Of a stretch of DNA of 64,000 bases, positions 11,701 to 22,899 are shown one piece after another. Below the pieces are notes generated by a model, which was not told the DNA's origin, did no database searches, and worked only from the letters and a program-made list of their open reading frames with translations. Source of the DNA: Nicotiana tabacum (lineage: Eukaryota > Streptophyta > Magnoliopsida > Solanales > Solanaceae); contig NC_134082.1 in assembly GCF_000715075.1 (NCBI RefSeq), positions 138,558,948 to 138,622,947 on the forward strand, in the 5' to 3' direction. Numbering within the stretch: position 1 is the stretch's first letter; each line of letters begins with the position of its first letter. Both the position numbers and the translations under genes were made by a program.

Positions 11701-13308
11701 CTATTTGGTCCCAGAAGGACCTTCCCCAGATTTGGCATCCTTGGCTCCATTGAACAGCCTCCCCAACTCGCGAAGTCCCAGCAACAGGTATGCTCTGGCT
11801 AGATGTCCGCCTTCGGTCCCTTCAGCCTTTTAACAATCTTCAACCCTTCTGAGGAATTTTCTCTCCAGTTCTACTTTGCCTCACTCCAAGTATCCTAGCC
11901 TTTTGTTGGCATTGATAGCCATGTCTTTCCATTCCTCAATCAGCTTCTGGTTGGACTCTTGTATCTCACAGTGTTCGCTCTCGCATTCACGGATCCTTTT
12001 GCGTAGCTGGTTGTACTTGACTTGCACCTTGGCCTTTTCATCTATAATTTTGTGACATCGTACGAACCCTGGCTGGCCCAGACCATCATGATTGTTTTAC
12101 AACCAACCTAAATAGAAAGGAGTATAACTAGCATAATATCTGTCCGGTTCGATGGTGTCTTTCCCCATTATGTTCTTGCAATGCCACATGTGTTGGGCTT
12201 GGCACTTGTTGGGACTATCGTCATTTTGGAAGTCAGCTCAGAAATGGATCATCTTGTCGACCCTAGGTATGACTTCCTTCCTACCTGCTTGCCTCATAAA
12301 TCGAAGAAGGACGCAAGGGTACGTTCCTCTTAGACCGATTAGTATTAGGAAAGGTGCATCTCTGGATTGGGTGATTAACTCCTCTGTTGGAAACCACCCG
12401 AACATCCGTTGAACCTATTCTTCAGTTAGATTATCAAATAACTCAACCCATCCTTTGGCATTCTCAGGCTGAGCGAACATGTTAGGGATGTAATTCATTC
12501 GCTTTGGATGGTGGAAAGCAATGTGGTCATCCCATTCCCGCCGCTGAATTTCTTGTCGGTATCCGCCTTTTTAGAGATGTTCCATGAGCCAAAGCTGAAG
12601 TAGTAGATTGCATCCTTCGAAATATCTTGCTCCTCATTGACACTTATCCAAGGATCAGTATATGTCTCCAATGATCATGGGTAAAATGTTGAATGTCTAC
12701 CCACCAATCCCCTCCATTAGGGTTTTGCTTACTATAGCCAACCTAGAATAGATTCTCCTTTTCTTCATCGGAAACACGATCAGACCCAGGAAGAAAAACA
12801 CGAAGACGAAAACCCTACGATGGATGTGTCCCAAGGACATGATGGCAAACTCGTCAGGGTAGGTATGGTATGATTTACTGTGACCGTACCTTTCATATAA
12901 CTAGTCAAAAGGGATGTATGATTCCTTCAGGCATTCCAATTATGCATTCTTCTTCAAACCCATCATTTTAAGGACACCTTTGCCTTTGCGATTCCCAGGC
13001 ATCAGCAAACCTGGAGTTTCCCATACTAGACCGGCCAGTCCTCCTATCTCTTCTAGCAAAGGTGTCATTTCGACGTCCCCGAAGCGGAACACAACCCTAT
13101 CACAATCCCAAAATAACGTAGCAACTTCTATTATCATGTTGTTAGGTTGGACCTCCAAGAGGGATGGTAGATTGCCTAGATATTTTCTAATGAGGGTTTG
13201 GTCGCTAGAGCGTAAATCTCCCCACCAGCTTAGCAATCTTGGATGGATGTTGGTGACCATGCCCAATCTTGGGTGGATGTTGGTAACCTTGTGATGCAGA
13301 TCAACCAC
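11701..13308 (-). pseudogene. ORF1 of element A, plant-mobile-domain-like protein
   Basis: The minus strand encodes VVFRFGDVEMTPLLEEIGG at about 13090-13040, then a conserved block around FPMKKRRIYSRLAIVSKT and MNYIPNMFAQPENAKGW. It ends in a charged coiled-coil tail (KVQVKYNQLRKRIRECE), with TAG at 11701-11703. This matches the extra ORF1 of Ogre/Tat elements, which resembles the aminotransferase-like plant mobile domain. Its function in the element is unknown. At least five in-frame stops make it a pseudogene. The N-terminus is cut off at the junction with element B, and a 33-bp direct duplication repeats VTNIHPRL near 13235-13300. Confidence 0.75.
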
Positions 13309-14929
13309 GCCCTTCGTTGTTGATAATGAAGAAGATGGAGACTGGGGGTGGATGAATCGCTTCGTTCGAGTGCATAAGTGGAGCTTATGTCATTCCTTGA
13401 GGAATGGAATTATACACATAAGTGGTGCATTTCATGACTTCTCAGTTTTTCCTACGGCGAGAACTGGTTTTGTAACCATGCCCTCCTTTCTTTTTCTACA
13501 GTGGTTTCATGGGTGTCGAGCAACGTTCCTGATTTGCTGGATTAGGTTCGAAAGATGGCGACCCACCCGACCTGTAATGAATGCAAGTGGCGAGCTTTGT
13601 CCCGGGGCAGATGGGAAGCGAAATACCATGGTGAGTGTTGTGCTTTTTTTTCCTTTCCCTTCTTTCATATGAGAAGCATTTTCCCTTTATGCGTACTAAT
13701 CTTGTTGTTGTAGGCGTCGGAGAGCCTTTCAAGGCGAGGCCGCGCTCCTCTAGAGAGGGGGAAGGGTTGCCAACTCCTGGGCTAAAAATGTCAACAACAA
13801 GCGAGAGATGCTTTTACAGAGCGATGATGCTCAAAGTAAGGAAAAACGGGACTGGGTCTTCGGAGCGGAAGCATTGTCCGAGCCTGCCACATCCGTGGTT
13901 CCTTGTTCCGGAAAGAGGGTTTCTCTGTTATTGTCGCCTTTTTTTTTCCACCGACAGTACTTTGGGAGATACTAGAAACTAAGGATCGCATACACTGAGC
14001 GACCGTGCTTGGACCGGAGTCGACTCTTTTAGGTCTGAAGGAACTGGATTTGTAGGTGTGCGCTCAGCATTCGAGGAAGCCCAGCGGCTTCACTTTGTGG
14101 TGAGTTCGGGCATAGGTCTTTCGAGCTTCGCGCCTTCCCTTCCTTATTGGGTTTTCTTTTGTAGGCATTCGACAAGCTTAAGTTCAGGTTGCTTCATTGT
14201 GAAGCCAGTCTACGAAAAGCTCTGGATGAGGAGAGATCCCTTAGGCTCTTTTGTGATGAAAAGGAAGTCGAGTTAGTACACTTGTAGTATGAGGTGGGAT
14301 GGAGCTTGAATTACGAGAACCGCCTAAAGGAGCAGGTAATTTTCTGTCCCCGGTGAGCGTGCATTCTGCCTCCTAGTTCTTGAGGCTAACGCTTAGTTTA
14401 TTTTAGTTGCAAAAAGATGGAGGCCCTGGAGCGCCTTCAAGATGAAGTTGGCTGGGCCAAGCGTGAGCTTGATGAGCTGAAAGCTCGGGCGGAGGCTCAG
14501 GCTTTATAGGGGAAGGACGCTCTGGATAAAGTTCCTACTTTTGAATCTCAACTTTGCTTAGCTCATGATAATGCTTCGGTTCAGACATAAATGATTGTAA
14601 AGCTCAATTCTATGCTTTCGTAAGCCAGGGCTGAGATCGTTGATACCCAGGATGGAGCTGTAATGAGCCCGAACAAGGTTGACTAGGAGATGGCTATCTA
14701 TTCGAAGGATGTTGCCGATGCTCAAGCTGAGATGAGAAGGATCCTCGACTGCGAAGGGAGAATTGATGAATATGCTTGTTGCAAGTCTCGAAGAAAGACC
14801 CTCGAGGAGATATGTGGTAGGGGTTTTTCCCTCTCGGATAAATTGGCGCTAGAAAGAGCGGACGAGCGTGATGCTCAGTTGCTTTTGCCCGATACCGAAG
14901 AAAGCGAAGATGAGGCCGGCAGGCCATAG
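13309..14929 (+). pseudogene. Antisense gene of element B, gypsy-associated domain plus coiled coil
   Basis: It runs opposite to gag. The 5' part reads VVDNEEDGDWGWMNRFVRV, then, after a frameshift, SFLEEWNYTHKW, matching the minus-strand gene of H1. GT-AG introns are visible at 13631-13713 (with TACTAAT before the acceptor), 14100-14164 and 14336-14406. The last part, from the ATG at 14417, is a coiled coil (EALERLQDEVGWAKRELDE) with four stops, then an open tail DVADAQAEMRRILDCEGR ending at 14929. The N-terminal domain resembles the putative gypsy-type transposon domain (PF04195-like). Its function is unknown and this copy is broken. Confidence 0.72.
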
Positions 14930-17196
14930 CCCCCGGGGTAGGGGGCATTGATTTTGTCATCTGTATGTAGCACTTTCGTAGCATATTTGTAGGTAGAGAT
15001 TATGTATTTTTCATATGTGTATGAAAGAAAACCTTACAGCTTTATTTACTTTGTATCTCTTTCTGTCTTGAATTTGGCCAGGTGAACTGGTCTTCGAGTT
15101 GGTAGGAATCCTTAGAGTCGTGATATGGCCCTGGGGCTCATTAGGCTGGCCCGTAGGCTCTTACATACTTTTGCTCTTAGGCATATTTAGGCCACCCGTT
15201 TTGGGCTCAGTCCCGAGTCGGGCATTGATTCGAGCTTATTTGTCCTTTGAGTGGCTGAAATTTATGCTAGCGATAGTGGCTCTTACGCTTTAGGTCAATG
15301 CGACCTTTTAGTGTATGTGGTCTTGGGCCGATGCGGCCTTTAGTATTGGCCGGCGACAGTGGCTCTTACGCCTTACTCTTAGGCATATTTAGTTAACTAT
15401 TTTGGGTTCAGTCTCCGAATCAGGTTACGACTCGAGCTCATTTGATCCTTAAGTTGTGTATTTTTGTGGGCTGGTAACAATGCCTCTTACGCCTTAGGTT
15501 GATGCGGCCTTTTATATGTATGGCCCTGGGGCTCATTAAGCTGGCGACAATGGCTCTTATGCTCTTGGTCGATGCGACCTTTTATTGGCTTTATTTTTCT
15601 CTCGATAAGGATAAATAGTGTTTGCCTGACTCTTCGACGGCTTAATAAAAAACCTTAATTGTGAGTCATTATATGGCGATGATCGAGTACCTCGGGAGGT
15701 TTGACTCGGAGGCTGAGTATCTCGAAGCCGATGTTTAGGAGCTGACATGGTCGAAGCTCTTTTGCCTGTATCGAGGGTAGCCTGTTTAACCGGTTCTTTT
15801 CGAAGTAGATTCGAAGTAATTGAAGGCCTGTGATTTTGTAACGACAGTCGGGCGTCCCCAGGTCGTATTAGTACGGTTGATACAACCATGTGACCGGAGT
15901 CATTTATGTTCGGTCGGAGCCTTTAAGCCTCGAGTGAGATAGTTTCGGCATCTATATATAGGGTATGCCTTTTTAGGGGTCTTACAAGTTTGATATATAG
16001 CCGAAACTTTGAGATCGGGTTTATTCCTTTAGTAAGGTCTTACAAGTTTTTCATAGCTTTAGGTCTTAGAGTTTTGGATACTTGGTACAAGTATTGTTCA
16101 TGCCTTGCTTAAGGTCTTACAGATATTGTCACTTGGTACAAGTGTGGTTCATACCTTGCTTGAGGTCTTACAGTTTTGGATACTTGGTACAAGTATTGTT
16201 CATGCCTTGCTTGAGGTCTTATAGATATAGTTGTTGCCTTATGTAGGTCATACGAGACCGATTCTGCCTGCTCGGGGTCTAACAACCTTGGGTTTTTAAT
16301 GAATGGTGATTGGAGACAGTCTCCGATTCATCGAGGATACCTTTTCTAGGAAACCGTTACTTTTAAATTTTGTATTGTCTCGTCGAGGGCTTACAATTTC
16401 GGAGATCCCGACCCTGAGGTCATGCATTTTTTGAGATTTTGTCGCTAGTCCCTGAGTACTCGGGGCACTTTCAGCCTTGGAGACATTACGTGATTTTCAT
16501 GTTGCCTCATTGAGGGCTTATGATCTTGCAGTCCCAACCCAGAGGTCGTTCATGTGTTGAGTTGTTGACGCCAGTCCCCGAGTGTTCGGGATATTTTCGG
16601 TGGAGAAGTCATTTTTGCGGAGGTGCTGAGCTTCTTTTGGAGTGTGAGATGCTTTTGATAAAAGATATTCTTCTTATTTGGTACAAGTGTACATGTTTTC
16701 GCCGTTGGGGGTCCGGCTATACGGACACGGTTCGTTCGATCGTTTGACCCAGTACATCATTTTCCTATTGGACCATTTGGCATTTCTTAGTTTTTTCGAA
16801 TGTATGACCTTCCGGGGGGATGCCCCCCAATGTTCGAGGTCGACTGCAAAAGAAGCCTTGAACACTTGTTGGATCTTACTTAGGTAGCATATAAGTGTTG
16901 CCTCATTAAAAACCTTGCCGGTAAAACCCTTTTCAAGATAAAAACTTGGTCGAGGGAAAATAGTGCAACTGATGCTTTAAAACCTTAAGGTCTTCAAGCT
17001 AGGTTAGCGCTTTGGCTGCTTTGGTCGGGCGCCTGCATAAAGGTTAGTATGAAATATGAAATTAAAAGGGAGATGGTTATACCTTAGTGTGGGATGTGCC
17101 GACAATGTTTTGAGGACCGATATCTTATAGTTACTCGAGATGGGGATGCGGTACGGTCCTTTACTTTGTTTGATCAGGCTTAATCAAAGGTGTGGC
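14930..17196. repeat. Non-coding spacer of element B with short direct repeats
   Basis: No supported gene. The plus strand repeats GAGGTCTTACAG and CTTGGTACAAGTATTGTTCA modules three to four times at about 16070-16230, and GGCTCTTACGCCTTAGG-like modules at about 15270-15570. The reverse complements of both families recur in the equivalent spacers of H1 and H2. A fragment matching the short frame after protease in H1 (KASFAI/V followed by EHW) lies at 16670-16870 on the minus strand. Confidence 0.6.
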
Positions 17197-19458
17197 TTAA
17201 TTACCATTCGACTCTTTTGCAAGCGGTGATATTGGTACCGGTGCCACGTCGTGCACTACGAACATTTCCCTTGCCGCATGTTGTTCCCCGTAGATGGTTT
17301 TAATCCCATCCTTTGTATGGAATTTCATCATTTGGTGTAGAGTGGACGGTACTGCTATCATGCAGTGTATCCACGGCCATCCGAACAAGGTGTTTTACCT
17401 TAAGTCTCCTTCAATGACATGGAATTTAGCATTTTGGGTTCTGCCGCCCACGGTGACTGGGAGGGTGAGTTCTCCTTCCGTTGTTCCACTTGCCATGTTG
17501 AATCCGTTGAGGACTCGAGTGGCAAACCCGATTTGGTCAAGCAGTTCGAGCTGCTCTATCACCCTCAACCTGATAATGTTGGTCGAGCTACCTGGATCCA
17601 CGAGTAAACGTTTTATTTGAAAATAATTTACAAGGAAAGAGATTACCAATGCGTCATGGTGAGGTTGAGACAAGGTCTCAGTGTCCTCTTTGCTGAATGT
17701 GAGGGCATCCTCGGGTATATATCCCCGGGTTTGCTTTTCTCTGGTTTTGGATATTTTTGTCCTTTTCATCATGGGTTCTTGCGGGGCATCGACGCCTCCT
17801 AATATCATGTGGATGACATGTTGTGGCTCATTTGTTCCATTCTTCTTAGCCGCCTCTCTTTCTATGAATTGATTTTTGACTCGGTCGCTGAGGAATTTCT
17901 AGAGGTAACCTTTGTTAAGTAGTCGAGCTACCTCCTCTCAGAGTTGATGGCAATTCTCGGTCTTGTGGTCGTGCGTGTTGTGAAACACACACACTAAGTT
18001 ATGATTCCTTTGTGAAGGATCCGATTGTATAGTCCTGGGCCACCTGGCATCTCTAATTTTACTAATGGCGAACACCATGTTCGATACATTGACGTTGAAG
18101 TTGTATTCTGATAAGTGAGGTACCCCCATTGGCCCCACGTTCCTATCAAATCTGGCTCTGTTGAAGAGTCCCCGAGGATCCTGTCCTTGGTCTATCCTTC
18201 GATCATTGTGAGGTGGGTTGTGCCTCGGGGCGTTCCTCCTGTCTTCGGTGTATGGCTAATATATTTCTTTGTTTGGCTTTGGTTCCTTCGTTAGGAGCTT
18301 GCTTGGGTATACTGAGCCTGAGGAGGCTCCCAGCTGGCCGTCTTCGGCCCTGATCTTCAACTGGTATCGGTTGTGAACGTATGACCAGGTCACAACTGGA
18401 TATTCGATTAAATTTTATTTCAGCTGTTTTGAAGACACCAAGCTTCGTTCATTCAGATCTTGAGTGAAAGCCTAAACTGCGCAGTCGTTGGAGACTGGTG
18501 GTAATTCCATTCGTTCCATTTGGAAGCGAGATACAAATTCTTGCAGCATCTCGTTCTCTCTTTGCTTGATCTTGAAGACGTCGGATTTCCTCGTTGCTAC
18601 TTTGATGGCACCAGCATGTGCTTTTATGAAGGAGTCTGCTAGCATGGAAAATGAGTCTATGGAGTTAGGAGCTAGGTTGTGATACCACATCATGGCCCCC
18701 TTCGAGAGTGTTTCCCCAAACTTTTTCAGTAAGACGGACTCTATCTCGTTGTCCTTTATGTCGTTACCCTTCACTTCGCAAGTGTAAGTTGTGACGTGAT
18801 CATTGAGGTCTAAGGTCCCATTGTAATTTGGGAGTTCTGGCATTCTGAACTTCTTTGGAATGGGTTTCGGGGCCGCTTCCTCGGGGAATGGCCTTTGTAT
18901 GAACTTCTTCGAATCCACACCTTTTAGGACCAGGGGTGCGCCCGAAATTTGGTCAACCCTGGAGCTGTATGTTTTGGCCTTTTTTTTGTTGGCTTCTATC
19001 ATCTTCTCGCCCGATTCGATCTTCCTGGTGAGGTCGTCGAGCATTTTTACAATGATGGGATCGGCCATCGACCCGTTATTGCTTGATCTCTACGGTACCT
19101 GTTCAGCTGGGGGAGCTGTCCCCGGTGCTACCGTGCTAAGAGTTTTCTGGTGACTTTGCAGATGAGCAATAGCCAGTTGTTGTGCCTGCAACATTTCAAA
19201 AATAACATGAAGGCTAACCTCTCGTTCTTCCCTAGTTAGGGTTTTCTGTGCTTCTTGTTGATCCCCTTGTTGCACGCTCCTATCAGTGTGGGAGCTTATG
19301 TCGATGTGCTGGGCATCGCGTGAGACCACGTCCATGGGGACTAGCTCTGGTGCATTCCCAGGGTTTTTTGGTGGCACACCAACACCTGGATTAGCCACAC
19401 CGTTTCCCTTATGGTCCTCAAGATTGTTATTTTCACCTCCATTTACCGAGTTAGACAT
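17197..19458 (-). pseudogene. Gag-protease of element B
   Basis: The start is the ATG at 19458 (MSNSVNGG). Gag then shows HLQSHQKTLSTVAPG, the core VKGNDIKDNEIESVLLKKFG and GAMMWYHNLAPNSIDSF, and a zinc-knuckle-like CVFHNTHDHKTENC. The protease at 17808-17197 has LLVDPGSSTNIIR with the catalytic Asp preserved, then GWPWIHCM. Single stops interrupt the frame near 19096 and 18470 and within the following 600 bases. This is the best-preserved protease of the three related elements. No polymerase follows. Confidence 0.85.
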
Positions 19459-19556
19459 TTCGACCTGAAATCGAAGATCTTGGACATGAAAAAGCTTTGA
19501 AAGATAACTTGTGTTATGTAGTAAAACCAGCAAAAAAATAATCGCTATTAATTTTA

Positions 19557-19574
19557 GCCCCACGGTGGGTGCCA
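19557..19574 (-). other. Primer binding site of element B
   Basis: The minus strand reads TGGCACCCACCGTGGGGC a few bases after the LTR end. H1 and H2 have TGGCGCCCACCGTGG at the same place. It begins with TGG, complementary to the CCA end of a tRNA. I cannot name the tRNA with confidence. Confidence 0.75.
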
Positions 19575-19577
19575 AAC

Positions 19578-19840
19578 TGTTTACCATGAAAATGGTAATA
19601 ATAATTAAATTTGTTTATGAAATTCTAAAAATAAGTGATCTATTTTTATGCTAGGTGTTAAGCAGTTAATGCTGTGTATGTGAGACTTAGAAACGAAATG
19701 GGAGCTAAGGATAGGGCAATAATCGAACCATTAGGTCAGTTATCTAGGCCTCGAGCTTGTCGATTCGGGGCCTCGAGGTCAATTCCGGAGCTCGATTGAG
19801 AGCTATCGAAGGCAGTCAAAATGTGGCTAATAATTATAAT
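19578..19840 (-). repeat. Partial 5' LTR of element B
   Basis: This matches the terminal part of the H1 and H2 LTRs in reverse complement (TGTTTACCATGAAAATGG, later GAGCTATCGA). The match stops at 19840, where the Ogre-type LTR begins. The rest of this LTR was not found on the far side. Confidence 0.75.
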
Positions 19841-21500
19841 TGACGCGCCCCTATTTTTCCTTCTGCGGAATTGGGTTCATGACATTTGGGTATGGGACAA
19901 CTCAATCCTTTTGGGAACTGGGTTTGCATTTTTTGAAGAGTCGTCACATGACAATTTTAAGGTGCGTTAGGGCACCCATAAGGTTCACCTACAACTACGT
20001 TTGATAACCAGAGATATGGTAAGGGCTTGAAATTATCCTAAGGGGAAGGTGGTAGGCACCCCTCAGGATCCACTAGTGTGGTTCCTGGCTAGACAATTTT
20101 GTGAATTTGTGCAATTAGGAAATAAACAAGTAGGGATCAAATAATAGGGGATTTAAATACACAAGTGTTTTAAAACGATTAATAAAAGCAAGGTTTTAAA
20201 AAGAGTTACGATCTAAGCATGCTTATGAATGTAAGGGGGTATCCTAGGTTTGTTTGTAATATGGATCACATCAATGTAATACCCGGTCATCATATCCATA
20301 CCTACCCTTTCCCACCCTGTGAAGGTAATTAGAGCGAAGATTGGTCTCGGCTCTTATTGCATGTTGTTACCCGTCCCTTCCTATCAGTCCCAGAGGAATT
20401 TAGGACTCCTATCCTATAAGGAGGTTCTAGGCAGACCCTCAAGTTTAAAGGCAAAATGCTAAGGCGACATACAAAACAAGTAGGACTGCATTTAAAAGGG
20501 GAAAACACATAAAACAAGCAGAAGACTCAGTTATACCTCCACAAATAATGCACATAGACAACATGACTTATATATAGTTATGGTTTGAATTTAAAATGCT
20601 AAATCAGGGTGTTTAAGTGGTAACATCAGAACTAGATTTATTACATGACTCAGAAAAGAAGTCTGAATCAGGTTTGCCTACTGATTTTAACAGTTGATAA
20701 TTAAACAAAGGCAGTTCCAGTTTAAGTTATTATCTAAGCCTTGCCTAGGTGCAAAGCGAGATGCAGCAGTTATTCAAAATTATTAAAAGATGGTTTGGAG
20801 CTTATTTTACCCTAAGAGCATGTTGTTCTAGTTGATACGAATGTAGAGATTATTACCAGTTATTTTAAATGGGATAATCAACTGTGAAGCTGTTTTTACC
20901 TATTTTATAATCAGCAGTTTACACTAAGTGTAAGTGCAAATAAGATCCTAAAACATGATATCTAAAATGCAGAATTCCTAGAGCAGGATTTCTAAATGCG
21001 TGTGGCAAGATTACAGAATTTCCTAAGAGAAGGATTTCTAAATGCATAGGGTAGGAATGCAGAATTTCTTAAGAGTAGGATTTCTAAGTGCACATGGCAT
21101 GAATGCAGATAATAATAAAGTGCTAATTATTAGCAGATTTTAAAACATGATGTTGTAAAGGTGCACATGCTAAAACAATAAACATGAGACCTAAGAGCAT
21201 GATTTCTAATGCATTCATGAACCCTAAGCATGGTTTCTATTACGCAATTAGGAACATACACCTATTAACATGTTTTCTACCCTTAACATGCATATTTACC
21301 CTATCCATTTTCACTAGCCACCCTAATACTTGTTTATAAATTATCACAGACCATGTGATTGAATTACATGAGAAATGGAAAATAAGAAGTTACATCTATA
21401 GGAAGCCTGATTTTGACTTTCTCTTTGAGTTATGTAAAGCCTTGAAATGATTTGCTAGATTTACATGTTTACTGTTACGTTACAAATGCCTCTTATATAT
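19841..21500 (-). repeat. Ogre-type LTR C, truncated
   Basis: It starts with TGACGCGCCCC, the counterpart of the ...GGGGGCGCGACA end of the solo LTR at 46247 in reverse. It shares GGGACAACTCA, TTTTGGGAACTGGGT and AAGGTGCGTTAGGG with that LTR's last 150 bases. Further right, the minus strand repeats AGAAACCATGC-like motifs, as the solo LTR does. The U3 terminus is not found: the sequence passes into a different LTR family near 21500 (boundary uncertain). No gene is present. Confidence 0.7.
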
Positions 21501-22899
21501 CTTAATTCTCAAGTAATCACGTTCCTGGGTATGAAGTATAAGAACGACTAGTGCAAATCTAGTTGATCAACATAAGCAACGAAAGATCTTCACCAATCAA
21601 AGCAACGTGAGATTTTGCAAATATAAGGTAGTACGGTGCAATCTTTCTCAAGAATATTATACGGATTTTTCCCTACTCCGATTTTGCCGTCACGGATTTT
21701 ATTGCAATTAATGTGTCTTAGCGGGATTGTCAAGAGAACCGATTTAGGTATGTTAAGGCTATCCCTTCTTTCTTTTGTCATGATCTATATGACACAAATG
21801 AAACAAGTAAATGCACAACTTCCATAAATGACTCTATTTATAAAAGTATTAGAAATATCTATGTCCTTGAATTCCCATATGTCCTATTATTTTATCATTT
21901 GTTCATGGGTCTCAGAAAAATACGTAAGTTGAAAAAGTTTACTTCATGATATTAATCAAAGGCAAAATGGTTTTATGACACTCCGAAAGATTTTATTGAT
22001 GTATTTCTCATGCATTGCATTTTATTTATACATGTACATTGACCCATGACCAGATGGCATTATATACGCGTATATATGTATGTATATGTATATGGGATAT
22101 AGGAAAACGGTTACAGCGTTATATACAGACCACCACCTGATCAGTTGGTATACATTGATGATTTTGCCCACAGTGGCCGACATGATATGATGAGATGCTC
22201 TCAGAGGATTGATGATGTTATGAACGCATGTACCTATGCATGACATGACATTCATATGTATATGCATGACACTATAAGTATTTCATGATTTACAGAGTTA
22301 TCCAGACTTACAGGTTGAGTCATTTTCTCTATATTTCTTCCATGTCTTTTATGTATTTATTTATGTGCCTTACATACTCGGTACATTATTCATACTGACG
22401 TACCTTTTTTCTGGGGACACTACGTTTCATGCCCGTAGGTCCTGATAGACAGGTCGAGAGTCCTCCAAGTAGGCTATCAACTTAGCGGAAGATGTTAGTG
22501 CGCTCCATTGCTCTAGAGTTGCTTGTTTGGTCAGTATGATTTAGATGCATATTATTTGGTATGGCGGGGCCCTGTCCCAAACTTTATGTTAAGCGTGTAC
22601 TCTTAGAGGCTTGTACACAGATGTCATATATACGAATGCTTGTATGGCCTTGTCGGCCTTTGTTTTGAGTTTACAAATGATCATGTTGGCCTTATAAGGC
22701 TGTATATCACATGTATAAGTTTTTATATCAGGTTGGGTCGTCTTATATTGAGTATTCCCCTGTGTTTATTATGGTTAACACATGACGGCCCGTTTGGCCC
22801 ATTTTCCAATGAAAATATAATAAGAAATATATGTTATATTGGTACTCGGTTAAGTAAGGTACCGGGTGCTTGTTGCGGCCCATAGGTTTGGGTCGTGAC
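21501..22899 (+). repeat. Gypsy LTR D, truncated, plus orientation
   Basis: It ends in GGGTCGTGACA at 22899, the same end as LTR I (62668). It shares GGTATGTTAAGGC, CATACTCGGTAC, TACTGACGT and TATGGCGGGGCCCTGTCCC with LTR I, and long blocks with the inverted LTR at 46253-46984. No primer binding site follows, so it is a solo or 3' LTR. Its left end is lost against LTR C. Confidence 0.75.

Larger units (their letters stand above)
1..13308 (-). mobile_element. Element A: Tat-lineage (Ogre-like) Ty3/gypsy retrotransposon, 5'-truncated
   Basis: Read on the minus strand the order is ORF1, gag, protease, RT, RNase H, second RNase H, integrase, 3' UTR, polypurine tract, LTR. An extra ORF before gag, a second (archaeal-type) RNase H and a repeat-bearing 3' UTR are known marks of the Tat/Ogre lineage, and all are visible here. 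The 3' LTR leaves the window at base 1. The 5' end stops within ORF1 near 13308, where sequence of element B begins directly, so the 5' LTR and primer site are missing. Several frameshifts and stops show that the copy is dead. Confidence 0.88.
13309..19840 (-). mobile_element. Element B: non-autonomous Tat-type gag-protease retrotransposon
   Basis: Minus-oriented. From right to left: part of the 5' LTR (19578-19840), primer binding site, gag-protease, a non-coding repeat-bearing stretch, and a gene on the opposite strand. No RT, RNase H or integrase motif occurs between the protease and the antisense gene. The same architecture occurs in H1 and H2. Both ends are cut: the LTR is interrupted at 19841 by the Ogre-type LTR, and the left end abuts element A near 13308. 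Confidence 0.82.
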
